A stretch of DNA of 64,000 bases from Myxococcus eversor. GTDB lineage: Bacteria; Myxococcota; Myxococcia; Myxococcales; Myxococcaceae. The stretch is taken from assembly GCF_010894455.1 (NCBI RefSeq), contig NZ_JAAIXY010000016.1, positions 225,274 to 289,273 on the forward strand, given 5' to 3'. Below the pieces are notes generated by a model. The model saw only the letters and a program-made list of their open reading frames with translations, was not told the DNA's origin and did not search any database. Made by a program: the position numbers and the translations under genes. This document shows, piece by piece, positions 45,810 through 54,614 of the stretch (positions within the stretch are counted from its first letter, which is position 1; the number at the start of each line of letters is the position of its first letter).

Positions 45810-46391
45810 TCAAGCCACGGACTTGAAGGTGCCCCCGGTGGGATTGTCCACTGCTTGACGTTTGCGCGTGTGCAGTTGGTTCAGCGTCTCCAGCGCCTCG
45901 CGGGCCTCGGGAGTGGTGGCCACGGGATTGAGCGCGGCCAGCGCCACCTCCAGGGCATATGCCTCGTCGGCCTCTCGCTGGCGGATGCGATCCACCGCCT
46001 CGCTGAACCTGTCAAAGAAGCGCTTCAGCTCATCCTTCTTCCGCAGCGGGCGCAGCCGGGGATAGCGCCCGGCGGCCAGCGCCGCGACATAGAGGCTCAT
46101 CACGTGCACGGGGCCGGCGACCCGGTGGGTGAAGAGCAGCCCGAACAGGCCCAGCAGCACGCCCATCCCCGCGGAGCCCAACGCGGTGAGCCAAAGGAGC
46201 GATTGCCCGCCGTCCACGCCCGCGCTCACGGAGGAGACGTGGAGGCGGTGGGCCAGCAGTCCGAACACCCCCATGCTGCCCGCGCCCATGCCGGCCAGCA
46301 GAAGGATGTACTTGAGCTGGAACTCCCGGTCGAGCAGGTACGTCCGGCGGGTGTAGCCCGGGCGCGACGCATTGTGAGTGTCGTCGGACAT
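45810..46391 (-). CDS. Orphan two-helix membrane protein with HAMP-like region
   Basis: A 193-residue protein: cytoplasmic start, helix KYILLLAGMGAGSMGVFGLLA, short loop, second helix (LLWLTALGSAGMGVLLGLFG), then HRVAGPVHVMSLYVAALAAG and ELKRFFDRFSEAVDRIRQRE, a HAMP-style pair of amphipathic helices. No kinase, MCP or cyclase output follows. I call it an orphan HAMP-like signalling protein of unknown partner. It is first in the fmt/rsmB operon. Confidence 0.7.
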   Translation of the reverse strand: MSDDTHNASRPGYTRRTYLLDREFQLKYILLLAGMGAGSMGVFGLLAHRLHVSSVSAGVDGGQSLLWLTALGSAGMGVLLGLFGLLFTHRVAGPVHVMSLYVAALAAGRYPRLRPLRKKDELKRFFDRFSEAVDRIRQREADEAYALEVALAALNPVATTPEAREALETLNQLHTRKRQAVDNPTGGTFKSVA

Positions 46392-46495
46392 GTCGTTGAC
46401 CAGCGTACCCCAGGTGACGCGGGCGATTTGCTTCCTTCGTGACAGGAGGTTTACGACGGCGGTCAGGACTACCCCGCAGACGTCCAGGAGCCTGC

Positions 46496-48091
46496 ATGAG
46501 CCGCCCCATCGCAGCGTGGTGTGTTGCCGCAGCAATCCTCTGTCTCACCGGGTGCAAATCGGACCCCAACACGCCCGAGTACTGGCAGGGGACGTTGCAA
46601 CAGACGCGGCGCGCGGAAGACAGGGTCCGGCTCATCGAGGCGATGCGCACGAAGACGAAGGTGAACGAGACGTTCCTGCCCATGCTGCACGAGGCGCTGG
46701 GACAGGAGCGCAAGCCGGAGGTGAAGGCGGCGCTGGCCCGGGCGATTGGCGACGTGCACCACGCCTCGTCGGTGGAGGCGCTGTCCGCGGCCATCGACCC
46801 GGCGGCGGGGGACATGTCCGCGCAGCTGGCCAACAAGGCGATGGTGACGGCGCTCGGCGAGATTGGCGACGTGCGCGCGGTGCCCGCGCTGGTGCCGTTG
46901 CTGCGCGCGAAGGACACGTATGCGCGCATCGAAGCCATCCAGGTCCTGGGGGCGATGAAGGCGAAGGAGGCGGTGGAGCCGCTCATCGCGCTGGCCACGG
47001 ACGAGGGCGTGGAGCCCTTCCTCAACAAGAAGGCCATCGAGGCGCTGGGCCACATCGGTGACGGCCGCGCGGCGCCCGCGCTCATCCGGATGCTGACGAA
47101 GGAGCGCAAGGGCAAGTCCTTCTACGTGGAGAGCAGCTTCGCGCTGTACCAGTTGGGGCAGCCGGCGGCGGATGCGCTGCTGCCGGCGCTGGAGGGGCGG
47201 GACTCGGAGCTGCTCGCGTGGGCGAAGACGAACGGCGTCAACCCGGCCAGCTACCCCATGAAGGCGGCGACGGTGCTGGGCGACTTGCGCGAGAAGCGCG
47301 CGGTGGAGCCGCTGCTCAAGCTGCTGACGTTCTCGCATTCGGACGTGCAGATTCAGTCGCTGGTGCGGATGCAGGCGGCGGACGCGCTGGGGCGGCTGCG
47401 GGCGCCGGAGGCGGTGAAGCCGCTGACCACGCTGGTGTTGGAGACGGACCCGACGGTGCGTGACGCGTACGTGCGCGCGCTGGTGCGCCTGGGTGGACGC
47501 GACGCGCTGCCCGCGCTGGAGAAGGCGGCTGGCACGGGGGACTGGTACTCGCGCGAAATCGCGGTGAAGGGCCTGGCCATGCTGGGCGACGCGCGCGAGC
47601 AGCCGCTGCTCCAGAAGATCGCCGCGGCTGAGCCGGCGCGCACGGCGGCGGACTGCAAGGCGACGGGCGAGGAAGGCTGCGACAACGCGGCGGCGCTGGG
47701 CAAGAAGCGCGCGGACACCGTGACGGGACATGCGGCGCTGCTGGAGGCGGGACAGGCATGCTCGGGCGATGCGGGCTGCTGGGTGAAGCGCATGGACAAG
47801 GCGAGCAAGCCGATGCTGGAGCGCGCGGCGCTGGAAGTGGGCCGCACGGGCTCGGGTGAGCATGTGCCGGCGCTCGCCGCGAAGCTGGGAGAGCGCGACA
47901 CGGAGGTGCGGCTGGCCTTCATCCTCGCGACGGGGTGGCTGCTGGATGGCTCGCAGGACGCGGTGAAGAAGGTCCGAGAGACGGCGCTGCCCACGCTGCG
48001 CAAGCAACTCCAGGACGAGCAGGGCGTCACCCAGCTCGCCAGCGTCAACGAGGACCTCCGTCGTCTGCTGATGCGCATCGAGCGCACCTGA
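46496..48091 (+). CDS. HEAT-repeat lipoprotein
   Basis: A 531-residue exported lipoprotein with lipobox at residue 20 (AAAILCLTGC) and AGGAG ribosome site. The mature part is a chain of HEAT/PBS-lyase-type repeats such as AIQVLGAMKAKEAVEPLIAL, ALGHIGDGRAAPALIRML and AADALGRLRAPEAVKPL. Four Cys between the two halves (ADCKATGEEGCDN, ACSGDAGCWV) may form disulfides. HEAT solenoids bind proteins; here the partner is unknown. Confidence 0.82.
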   Translation: MSRPIAAWCVAAAILCLTGCKSDPNTPEYWQGTLQQTRRAEDRVRLIEAMRTKTKVNETFLPMLHEALGQERKPEVKAALARAIGDVHHASSVEALSAAIDPAAGDMSAQLANKAMVTALGEIGDVRAVPALVPLLRAKDTYARIEAIQVLGAMKAKEAVEPLIALATDEGVEPFLNKKAIEALGHIGDGRAAPALIRMLTKERKGKSFYVESSFALYQLGQPAADALLPALEGRDSELLAWAKTNGVNPASYPMKAATVLGDLREKRAVEPLLKLLTFSHSDVQIQSLVRMQAADALGRLRAPEAVKPLTTLVLETDPTVRDAYVRALVRLGGRDALPALEKAAGTGDWYSREIAVKGLAMLGDAREQPLLQKIAAAEPARTAADCKATGEEGCDNAAALGKKRADTVTGHAALLEAGQACSGDAGCWVKRMDKASKPMLERAALEVGRTGSGEHVPALAAKLGERDTEVRLAFILATGWLLDGSQDAVKKVRETALPTLRKQLQDEQGVTQLASVNEDLRRLLMRIERT

Positions 48092-48115
48092 GTCGTGCGT
48101 ACCCGTGGCGGCGCC

Positions 48116-50239
48116 TCACGGAGACAACTGGGGCGCCGCGCGCACCGTGGCGTGATGGAGCACGGTGAGCTGTCGCACCAGCCGGTCCAACTGGGTGCGT
48201 GACAGCACGTCCGTGTCCTCCTGTTGCGCCGACATCGTCTTGGGCAGAGGGGATGGCACGCGGCGGTGCTCCACCGCGACCGCCAGGTCCTCCAGCACGT
48301 TCCCCGCGTAGCTCGCGACGGGTGACAGGTCCTGTCGGCCATGCCACTGGCGGCTCGCGGCCAGCGCCGTCACCGCGGAACCGAAGCGGCGCGCATACGT
48401 GAGCATCGCCATCGCAGGTTCAAGCTGTCGCGAAGAGCCCCGGTACTCGGTGAGCAGTCGTTGGAACGACGCCTCTGCGGACAGCAACTGCAAGCCCAGC
48501 TTGCGCCGGGCCTCGCGCACCTCCGGCTCCGCGTCCGAACCCGCCGACGCCACGCTCAGCAAGTAGTCCCGATCGGCGCGCAGCGCATTGGCCACCTCCT
48601 CCGGAAAGCGCACGCGCTCGGGACTCGGCCACAACAGCCGCGCCCCGATGAGCGCGATGGCGCCGCCAATCATCGTGTTGGCGATGCGCACTCCCGCCAA
48701 CTCCCAGTCCCCCGTCTGAATCTCCGCCAGCAGCACCAGCGCCGGCGCGAGCAGCACCTGGAAGAACGAGAGGCTCAGCGGCTTCACGGCGATGGCCACC
48801 GCGAAGAACACCATGATTGCCACCAGCAACACGGCCGGGTCTCTAACGAGCGCGACGAGCCCCGCCGCCAGCGCGCTCCCCAGCAACGTCCCCCCGGCGC
48901 GCTGCAACCCGCGCTGGAACGTCATCCCCGAATAGGGCTGAAGCACCACGATGACGGTGATGATGACCCAGTAGCCATGGTCCAACCCCAGCCCCTGCAC
49001 GAGCGCGGTGGCAATCGCCGCGGCGACACCCAGCCGCAGCGCATGGCGGAAGATGACGGAGCCGATGCTCAGGTTGTCGCGCAGCGGCTCCAGCAACGGG
49101 CGCCCCCGAAGCGAGGCGGGATGCGGCCCCATGGGCAGGTCCGACTCGATGGGACGGCCGTCCTCCAGGTGGTTTGCCACCTCCAGCAGCGCCTCGGTGT
49201 ACTCGCGCAACCGGACCAGCAACGCCTCCGCATGCGAGTACGCCGCGCGCGCTGAATCAGGCAGCCCGCCCTCGGCCACCTGCGCCGCCAGCGCGCGTCG
49301 CACACGCTCGGCATTCCACGTGGAGGGCTCCGGTTCTCCCTTCTCCTGCTCCAGGGCGCGCGCGATGTGGCGCAAGTCCCGCGCAAGCTCCGAGAGCGCT
49401 CGCTGCACCTCCGCGCGCAGGGCGTGGTAGCGCGTCTCACGAGGTGACACCTCCAGCGTCTCCGGCAGCGCCACCAGCAGCGCGAGCACCGCGTCCACGC
49501 CCTCCAGCAGCACCAGCAGGTGCTCACCCCGGTCGCTCTCCCCCGCTCGCCCGCGTCGAGTGGACGCAAGCACACCACGGGCCTCCTCCAGCGACTGGCG
49601 CACGCGGGACTCCCAGTCGACGACCTCCACCAGATTGGGCGGCGCGGTGGGCCCTTCGAGTGGCCACCTCCCCACCTCCTCCGCGCGGTCAGCGAGCTCG
49701 CGGTAGCAGCGGGCGATGGCGAAGCGCGCGGGGCGGTAGGGCCGCAGCGGCCACAACACCAACGCCAGCATCATCGCCCACAGGCCACCCATGATGAACA
49801 ACCCGGAGCGGGACAGCGCGGCGGCGTAGTCGTGCGCGGGCAGCGCCAGTGACACCACCGTGTAGTTGGCGAGCACCACGCCCATCAATCCCGGCGTGTC
49901 TCCATACGAGCGCGCGAAGCCGCACGCCGTCACCCAGCAGAACGTGAGGAGCACGGCGGCCCACGGCGGCAGGTGCAGCGCGGAGACCAACCCCATCACC
50001 GCGCCCAGCAGTGTCATGGCGCCCATGGTGACCGCGCGGTCGCGATAGGGGCCACCCCGGTCCACGAGCGTGACGAAGAGAGCCGCCATGCCCACCCACG
50101 TCGCGGCGGGCAGGTGCTGCGTCGCGGCGACCACCATGGGTACACCCACCGCGAGCGCGGCGCGCAGGCCCGCTCCCAACGCGGGGCGCGCGGGCTCCAG
50201 TCGGACGAACGACTCGACGTGACGCCTGAACGAGTTCAT
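48116..50239 (-). CDS. FUSC-family inner-membrane transporter-like protein
   Basis: A 707-residue YccS/YhfK-type protein. It has two six-helix hydrophobic bundles (for example VGMAALFVTLVDRGG, LLGAVMGLVSALHLP; and GYWVIITVIVVLQPY, FFAVAIAVKPLSLSF) separated by a large soluble helical domain. The signature GYWVIITVIVVLQP(x)SGMTFQRGLQRAGGT lies in the second bundle. Members are proposed efflux proteins, for example of aromatic acids. The ATG at 50239 was chosen over an upstream start that would run into the neighbouring hydrolase gene. Confidence 0.88.
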   Translation of the reverse strand: MNSFRRHVESFVRLEPARPALGAGLRAALAVGVPMVVAATQHLPAATWVGMAALFVTLVDRGGPYRDRAVTMGAMTLLGAVMGLVSALHLPPWAAVLLTFCWVTACGFARSYGDTPGLMGVVLANYTVVSLALPAHDYAAALSRSGLFIMGGLWAMMLALVLWPLRPYRPARFAIARCYRELADRAEEVGRWPLEGPTAPPNLVEVVDWESRVRQSLEEARGVLASTRRGRAGESDRGEHLLVLLEGVDAVLALLVALPETLEVSPRETRYHALRAEVQRALSELARDLRHIARALEQEKGEPEPSTWNAERVRRALAAQVAEGGLPDSARAAYSHAEALLVRLREYTEALLEVANHLEDGRPIESDLPMGPHPASLRGRPLLEPLRDNLSIGSVIFRHALRLGVAAAIATALVQGLGLDHGYWVIITVIVVLQPYSGMTFQRGLQRAGGTLLGSALAAGLVALVRDPAVLLVAIMVFFAVAIAVKPLSLSFFQVLLAPALVLLAEIQTGDWELAGVRIANTMIGGAIALIGARLLWPSPERVRFPEEVANALRADRDYLLSVASAGSDAEPEVREARRKLGLQLLSAEASFQRLLTEYRGSSRQLEPAMAMLTYARRFGSAVTALAASRQWHGRQDLSPVASYAGNVLEDLAVAVEHRRVPSPLPKTMSAQQEDTDVLSRTQLDRLVRQLTVLHHATVRAAPQLSP

Positions 50240-50261
50240 GGAGCGAAGGAGGTCTCCATCG

Positions 50262-50972
50262 TCACACGGCGCCGTCCTGCTCGCCGGTCCACTCCAGGAC
50301 GCCAGGGCCCGCGGCGGCGCGGAAGCAATCCGAAAACCAGGCCGTGGCCAGACGCCATGCGGTGGCGAGTGGCACCGGCTCGGGGAAGCCTCGCGAAGCC
50401 CCGTCGAGGAGCTGGAGGCCCTTGCGTGTCTCGGCGGGAAGTCTGTCGAACACGCTCCGGACCAGTGCCACCCGGTCCGGGTCATCGCCCGCGCCGATGA
50501 GCAACGTGGGCACCCGCACGTCCGCGAGGAGCGCGCCGGCCTTGTCGGGCCGTCCGCCCAGCGTCACCACGGCCTGCACGCCACCGGGCTGGTGCGCGGC
50601 GGCCACGAGCACGGCGGCCGACCCCAGGCCCGTGCCGAGGTAGCCCATGGGAAGCAACGAGAGGCTCTCGTCGCGCTGGAGCCAGTCGCGAGCCACCTCC
50701 AGCCGGTGGGCGATGAGCTCCACGTGAGGGCCCTCGCGCAGCGTCCAGTCCTCGGCCATCTCTTCATCGGCGGTGCGCAGCTCCAGCCACAACGTGGCCA
50801 GCCCGGCCGCATGCAGGGTGCCGTGGAGTCCGCCTCCGCCCGCCTCGGCTCTCGGCACCTCCTCGTCTCCGGCGAGGAGCACGAGCCCGCTCGCTCGCTC
50901 CGGAACGACGAGCCGGCCCGAGAGCAGGCGTCCGCCCACGCCCACCTCCACGTCACGCTGATGCACGCGCAT
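50262..50972 (-). CDS. Alpha/beta-hydrolase-fold protein lacking the nucleophile serine
   Basis: The 236-residue protein resembles dienelactone-hydrolase-like esterases seen beside phosphoribosyltransferases. The elbow that usually reads GxSxG is YLGTGLGSAAVLVAA, without Ser at the nucleophile place; later VVTLGGRPDKAG and PTLLIGAGDDPDRVAL match that group. A cytosolic location is expected. I used ATG 50972 because GGGAGG lies seven bases before it; ATGs at 50978 and 50993 are possible. It precedes the FUSC gene on the same strand. Confidence 0.7.
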   Translation of the reverse strand: MRVHQRDVEVGVGGRLLSGRLVVPERASGLVLLAGDEEVPRAEAGGGGLHGTLHAAGLATLWLELRTADEEMAEDWTLREGPHVELIAHRLEVARDWLQRDESLSLLPMGYLGTGLGSAAVLVAAAHQPGGVQAVVTLGGRPDKAGALLADVRVPTLLIGAGDDPDRVALVRSVFDRLPAETRKGLQLLDGASRGFPEPVPLATAWRLATAWFSDCFRAAAGPGVLEWTGEQDGAV

Positions 50973-51252
50973 CGACATGCCTCCCACGGACATGGCAGGC
51001 CACCGCAAGGGCCCAGGTCCGCCGGGTAAAGCTGGGACCCGTCCGCGCTTCTGGCAGCACCCTCACCGCCGGATTCAGGGCAGGCCAGCGGACAGGGGCT
51101 CGGCGCGTCCCAGGCAACGGCAAGGTGAACAGCCGTTCCCGCCATCTCGTGACAACCACTCCCGAGCGCGAGGGACGACATCAAAAGACAACCATCCAGG
51201 ACCGCCCGTATTCGGCTGGAAATGAGTCACTGGACGACCGGGTAGCACTCCC
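50973..51252. other. Intergenic region upstream of the toxin-like peptide
   Basis: About 280 bases with no gene. The composition is mixed and contains short A/T-rich patches (such as CATCAAAAGACAACC) where the promoter of the peptide gene could lie. No strong -35/-10 pair was found. Confidence 0.45.
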
Positions 51253-51270
51253 GCGCGGAACCTTCCGCGC
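51253..51270 (+). promoter_or_regulatory. Inverted repeat just upstream of the peptide's ribosome site
   Basis: GCGCGGAA and TTCCGCGC are perfect inverted copies separated by CC. The repeat ends two bases before the GGGAGG that serves the ATG at 51283. In DNA it would be an operator-like dyad; in RNA it would fold into a hairpin beside the ribosome site. Confidence 0.6.
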
Positions 51271-51282
51271 ATGGGAGGCAAC

Positions 51283-51486
51283 ATGCGTCGAATCATGATG
51301 AGCGCTGCACTGGTGGTGGGATTGGGCGGAGGCTTCACCGTGGGAGCCAGCCCGCTGTCGACGGAGGCCGCGGTCCCGCCCCTGCCAGGCATCTGCAGCC
51401 GCACCTTGTGCCAGCACCAATGCAGCCTGTCGGGAGCCACCGGCACCTGCTTCAACGGGATGTGCATCTGCACCATCGACTTCTAA
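51283..51486 (+). CDS. Secreted CS-alpha-beta (defensin/scorpion-toxin-like) peptide
   Basis: The 67-residue product begins MRRIMMSAALVVGLGGG, a Sec signal peptide, and ends in a 33-residue cysteine domain after a Pro pair. The six cysteines follow C-x4-C-x3-C-x8-C-x4-C-x1-C, with GTC before the fourth and CIC at the end; this is the CS-alpha-beta signature (C...CxxxC...GxC...CxC). The ATG at 51283 is preferred over 51271 because GGAGG precedes it. The stop TAA lies within the target duplication of the IS that follows. Peptides of this fold are reported from another myxobacterium, Anaeromyxobacter; target and function here are unknown. Confidence 0.75.
   Translation: MRRIMMSAALVVGLGGGFTVGASPLSTEAAVPPLPGICSRTLCQHQCSLSGATGTCFNGMCICTIDF
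51483..51486. repeat. CTAA target-site duplication, left copy
   Basis: CTAA abuts the left end of the insertion sequence and recurs at 52973-52976 against the right end. It fits the YTAR duplications I recall for IS701-family elements. TAA of this copy is the stop codon of the peptide gene. Confidence 0.8.
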
Positions 51487-51503
51487 CACTACTGCGTCAG
51501 GGG
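51487..51503 (+). repeat. Left terminal inverted repeat of the IS
   Basis: CACTACTGCGTCAGGGG matches the right end (52956-52972) at 16 of 17 positions. The transposase's frameshifted reading stops inside this repeat. Confidence 0.85.
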
Positions 51504-52868
51504 CCCGATGGGTGGACGGGGAGGCCGAGCAGGCGACGTGAGTCGCGGTGGGGGTTGGTGCGGTGGCAGGTGGGGCAGCGCGGCAACCAAGAGGCAATCA
51601 CTCGCGCCATGGCGAGCCGTGCGGTGATGAGGCTGTCGTGGAAGTGGCGCTCAGGCCGAGAGTGGCTGCGCGTGGGCTTCAGCCGTCCTTCGGGCCGAGG
51701 GGGGAAAACGCCGCGTGCGTTCCGCCACGAGGAAGGCGTAGCAACACAGCGCGACGGAGACATGGTGATGCCAGCCGGGGAAACGGCGGCCTTCGTAATG
51801 GTCCAGGCCCAGTTCCCCCTTGAGGTCCTCGTAGACGCGTTCGGTTCTCCAGCGCTGCATCACCAGACGGATGAGCTGCTTCTTCGTCCGGCCCTCTGGC
51901 AGGGATATCAGGAAGTAATTGGCGGGCTCGGGCTCACCGTCGCGCCACTCAATGAGCAGCCCCAGGGGCTCCTGCTCTCGCAGGGGGACGCCCGCGGCGA
52001 CGACGCGGCGCAGAGCAAAGCGTGCCGACAAGGCGTCTTTCGTACCCTGGCGCCAGGTGCACCGTCGGAAGCCGCCTCGTTCATCAAGGTGCAGGGCCAG
52101 GTCCGAAACGCTTTGTGCGTCCTTTCGGGAGCGGCCCTTCGCATCCAAGAGGGAGACGCTCGTCTGTGGGGCCACTGCCACCGCGTAATGCAAGCCCAGC
52201 GAGCGAAGGCGCGCACGAAAGTCGCTGGAGCTGCCATAGGCGGTGTCCGCCAGGAGGACGCCCGGAGCCACCCCGTCCCCCACGGCCCGCTCAATCATCC
52301 GCAGCGCCAGTTGGGGCTTGGTCCTGAAGGCAACCTCGGCGGGGATGCGGGCCTCGCGGCGACGCGCCTCGTCGCTGGCCCAGCACTCGGGGAGGTACAA
52401 CTCGAAGTCGACGGGCAGGTGCTCGGTGCGGGTGGCCACGCTGAGGCTGACGCCAATCTGACAGTTGGTAATCTTCCCCGCCGAGCCGGTGTACTGCCGC
52501 TGGACTCCCACCGAATGCTTGCCCTGCTTGAGGAAGCCCGTGTCGTCCACAATCCAGGCTTCCACCGACGCCTACTGCGTCATCGCCTCCAGCGCATACC
52601 TCGCCGCCTGGCGCCGCACGTCCCGGTCGCTCCACTTCGAGTCCACCGCGAAGTGCAACAGTCGCTGGTGCATGGCGTCCACCCGCGCGGGGTCCGGACA
52701 CGCGCGGGCGGCCAAGGGCTCCACGCTCTTGCGCTCGCCATCCCCCAGCAGGCCCATCGCGTAGAGGGCGAACGAGCCCCGCCGACTCTCCTCGCCCAGC
52801 ACCTCGCCGATTTGCTGGAAGTACCTCTCAAGCCGCTGCACCGCAGCGGCGTTCATGAAGGAGTCCAT
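51497..52868 (-). pseudogene. IS701-type DDE transposase, broken by an amber codon and a frameshift
   Basis: The reading begins MDSFMNAAAVQRLERYFQ and shows GLLGDGERKSVEPLAA and the DDE catalytic set: EAWIVDDTGF, VLLADTAYGSSS, and ERVYEDLKGELGLDHYEGR. An in-frame TAG at 52572-52574 (about codon 99, AMTQ-stop-ASVEAWIV) cuts it, where Gln is the likely original. Near 51651-51665 the family's C-terminal block (ERHFHDSLITARLAMARV, then LPRCPTCHR) continues in a different frame, so an indel removed it from the main frame. Both defects should prevent transposition. Confidence 0.87.
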
Positions 52869-52955
52869 ACCCCATTCATGAGTGGGGCCGATGGCGGCCA
52901 ATGCAATGAGGGCCTGCCCGCCCAGCCCTCCGTCGCCCATTCCCTCTTCGGCCTA

Positions 52956-52972
52956 CCCCTGATGCAGTAGTG
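52956..52972 (-). repeat. Right terminal inverted repeat of the IS
   Basis: On the minus strand it reads CACTACTGCATCAGGGG, differing from the left end at one position. Confidence 0.85.
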
Positions 52973-52976
52973 CTAA
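52973..52976. repeat. CTAA target-site duplication, right copy
   Basis: This is the second copy of the 4-bp duplication that brackets the insertion sequence. Confidence 0.8.
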
Positions 52977-53034
52977 CCCACGGCAGGGCACGGAGTCCGA
53001 AACCAGGGCGTCATCACCGCTCCCTGGTGTTGAA

Positions 53035-53451
53035 TCAAGAGGTGACTTTCTGGGGGCGCAGCAGCGCGGCGGCCAGCACGACTCCGTAGACCGCCGCGCT
53101 TCCATGGACCGCGAGCGCGAAGGCGAGTGAGGCACCGCCATGCATCACGGTCAGCGCGTCCACGGTGGGCATCACGATGCAGGCGAGGACGAGAACGCCC
53201 GCGGCCTGTCGCTGTCGGATGGCCACCAGGGCGAACATCGCCAGTGCCAGGCCGAAGTCCCTGCCCGCCTTGACGTACAGCCAGGGGATGACCTCGCTTC
53301 CGGAGTCGGCCAGACCGAACCCCCTGGCCGCGCTTACCGGGTCCCGCGCGGCATTGAGGCTGAGGAACAACATGAAGGCACCCAGCAACAAGGTGAACAG
53401 GGCCGTGGGGGACGTGAGCTTCCAGGGCAACTGCGAGGGGTTCGTGTTCAT
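53035..53451 (-). CDS. Small four-helix membrane protein (DUF4267-like)
   Basis: A 138-residue membrane protein with four helices (LFTLLLGAFMLFLSL, DFGLALAMFALVAI, AAGVLVLACIVMPTVDAL, FALAVHGSAAVYGVVLAAA). The spacing and the motif GRDFGLALAMFAL match the DUF4267 family as I recall it. GGAGGCCTC precedes the ATG at 53451. It is divergent from an AraC-type regulator at 53599, the usual arrangement for a regulated membrane protein and its regulator. Confidence 0.75.
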   Translation of the reverse strand: MNTNPSQLPWKLTSPTALFTLLLGAFMLFLSLNAARDPVSAARGFGLADSGSEVIPWLYVKAGRDFGLALAMFALVAIRQRQAAGVLVLACIVMPTVDALTVMHGGASLAFALAVHGSAAVYGVVLAAALLRPQKVTS

Positions 53452-53598
53452 GAGGCCTCCAGATGAAACGCGGGTGTCGTTCATGGATGGGAATGTGACG
53501 TGCTGGCCTCGGAGGCGCCATTCTCGGATGGCTCAACCTTTTGTCTGAAGCGCTCACGGCGCGAGCGTTGGGGACAGCCCGCTGCTAGCCTCGAGGGC

Positions 53599-54534
53599 AT
53601 GGACCTCTCGCATGCTTCCGACCTGCTGGGGCAGATTCTCGAGCGAACCCGTCTGCGAGGGCAGCTCTACTGCCGCACCGTGGCGCGGGCTCCCTGGGGG
53701 CTGCGCTTTGCTCCCACGGCCACGGCGACCATTCACCTGGTCATCGCGGGCTCCTGTCACCTCACGCAGGGCCGGGACGCCGTCGCGCTGGGACCTGGTG
53801 ATGTCGTGCTGCTGCCGCGCGGCGACGGGCATGCCATGGCGGACTCGCCCCGCAGCCCCAAGGTGAGGGTGGAAGATTGGCTGGCGACACGAGGCGAAGG
53901 GGCTTCTGGGTATGTGCTGGGTGGGGCCGGTGTGGAGTCGCGGGTGCTCTGTGGCTTCTTCGCGTTCGACGAGCCGGGGGCTCATCCCGTGTTGCGGCTG
54001 CTCCCCGAGCGGGTCCACCTGCGGGGAGCTTCCGAGGACGCGCGTGCTCTGTTGCCCACGGTGTCGTTGCTCGAACGGGAGTACGCGCGAGGAGAGAGGG
54101 GCGCCTCGGTCATCGTCTCCCGGTTGCTCGACATCCTCCTGGTGCAGGTGCTTCGTGCCTGGGCGGATGCGCAGCCACCGGGAGGCGCGGGCTGGTTGGG
54201 GGCGCTCGGCGACCGGACACTCGCCAGCGCCCTGGGCTGGATGCATGCGGAGCCGGGGCGGAGTTGGACCGTGAGCGAGCTGGCGCGGCGCTCGGGGACC
54301 TCAAGGGCGACGCTCGCGCGGCGCTTCGCGAGCGAGGTGGGCGTGGCGCCGCATGAGTACCTCACGCGGCTTCGGATGCAGGAGGCCGCGCACGCGCTGC
54401 GTGAGGGACAGGACGGGCTCGCGGCCATCGCGGGCCGCGTGGGTTACGAGTCCGAGTTCGCCTTCAACCGGGCTTTCCGGTGGGAGATGGGAGTGCCTCC
54501 CGGTGAGTACCGGCGCAAGGCTCGTGAGGGCTGA
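53599..54534 (+). CDS. AraC-family regulator with cupin-type sensor domain
   Basis: A 311-residue regulator. Residues about 1-180 form a cupin sensor (LVIAGSCHLTQGRDAVALG, PGDVVLLPRGDGHAM) of the AraC/cupin_6 group. The C terminus has two HTH motifs (WTVSELARRSGTSRATLARR; AAIAGRVGYESEFAFNRAFR) ending in PPGEYRRKA. It probably controls the divergent DUF4267-like gene, by position. The effector is not predictable. Confidence 0.9.
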   Translation: MDLSHASDLLGQILERTRLRGQLYCRTVARAPWGLRFAPTATATIHLVIAGSCHLTQGRDAVALGPGDVVLLPRGDGHAMADSPRSPKVRVEDWLATRGEGASGYVLGGAGVESRVLCGFFAFDEPGAHPVLRLLPERVHLRGASEDARALLPTVSLLEREYARGERGASVIVSRLLDILLVQVLRAWADAQPPGGAGWLGALGDRTLASALGWMHAEPGRSWTVSELARRSGTSRATLARRFASEVGVAPHEYLTRLRMQEAAHALREGQDGLAAIAGRVGYESEFAFNRAFRWEMGVPPGEYRRKAREG

Positions 54535-54614
54535 CGTCGTTTAGACTTCCTCGAACTCCGCCCCCGAGACCTTCGCGGTCAAAGGGAGCAGTTGATGGAT
54601 TGGATTGATGAGGT

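Larger units (their letters stand above)
51487..52972. mobile_element. IS701-family insertion sequence, complete but inactive
   Basis: The element is 1,486 bp. Its ends are 17-bp inverted repeats with one mismatch (left CACTACTGCGTCAGGGG, right in inverted reading CACTACTGCATCAGGGG) and it is flanked by CTAA duplications. The only gene is a transposase on the minus strand, disabled by a stop and a frameshift. No passenger gene is present. Confidence 0.88.
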
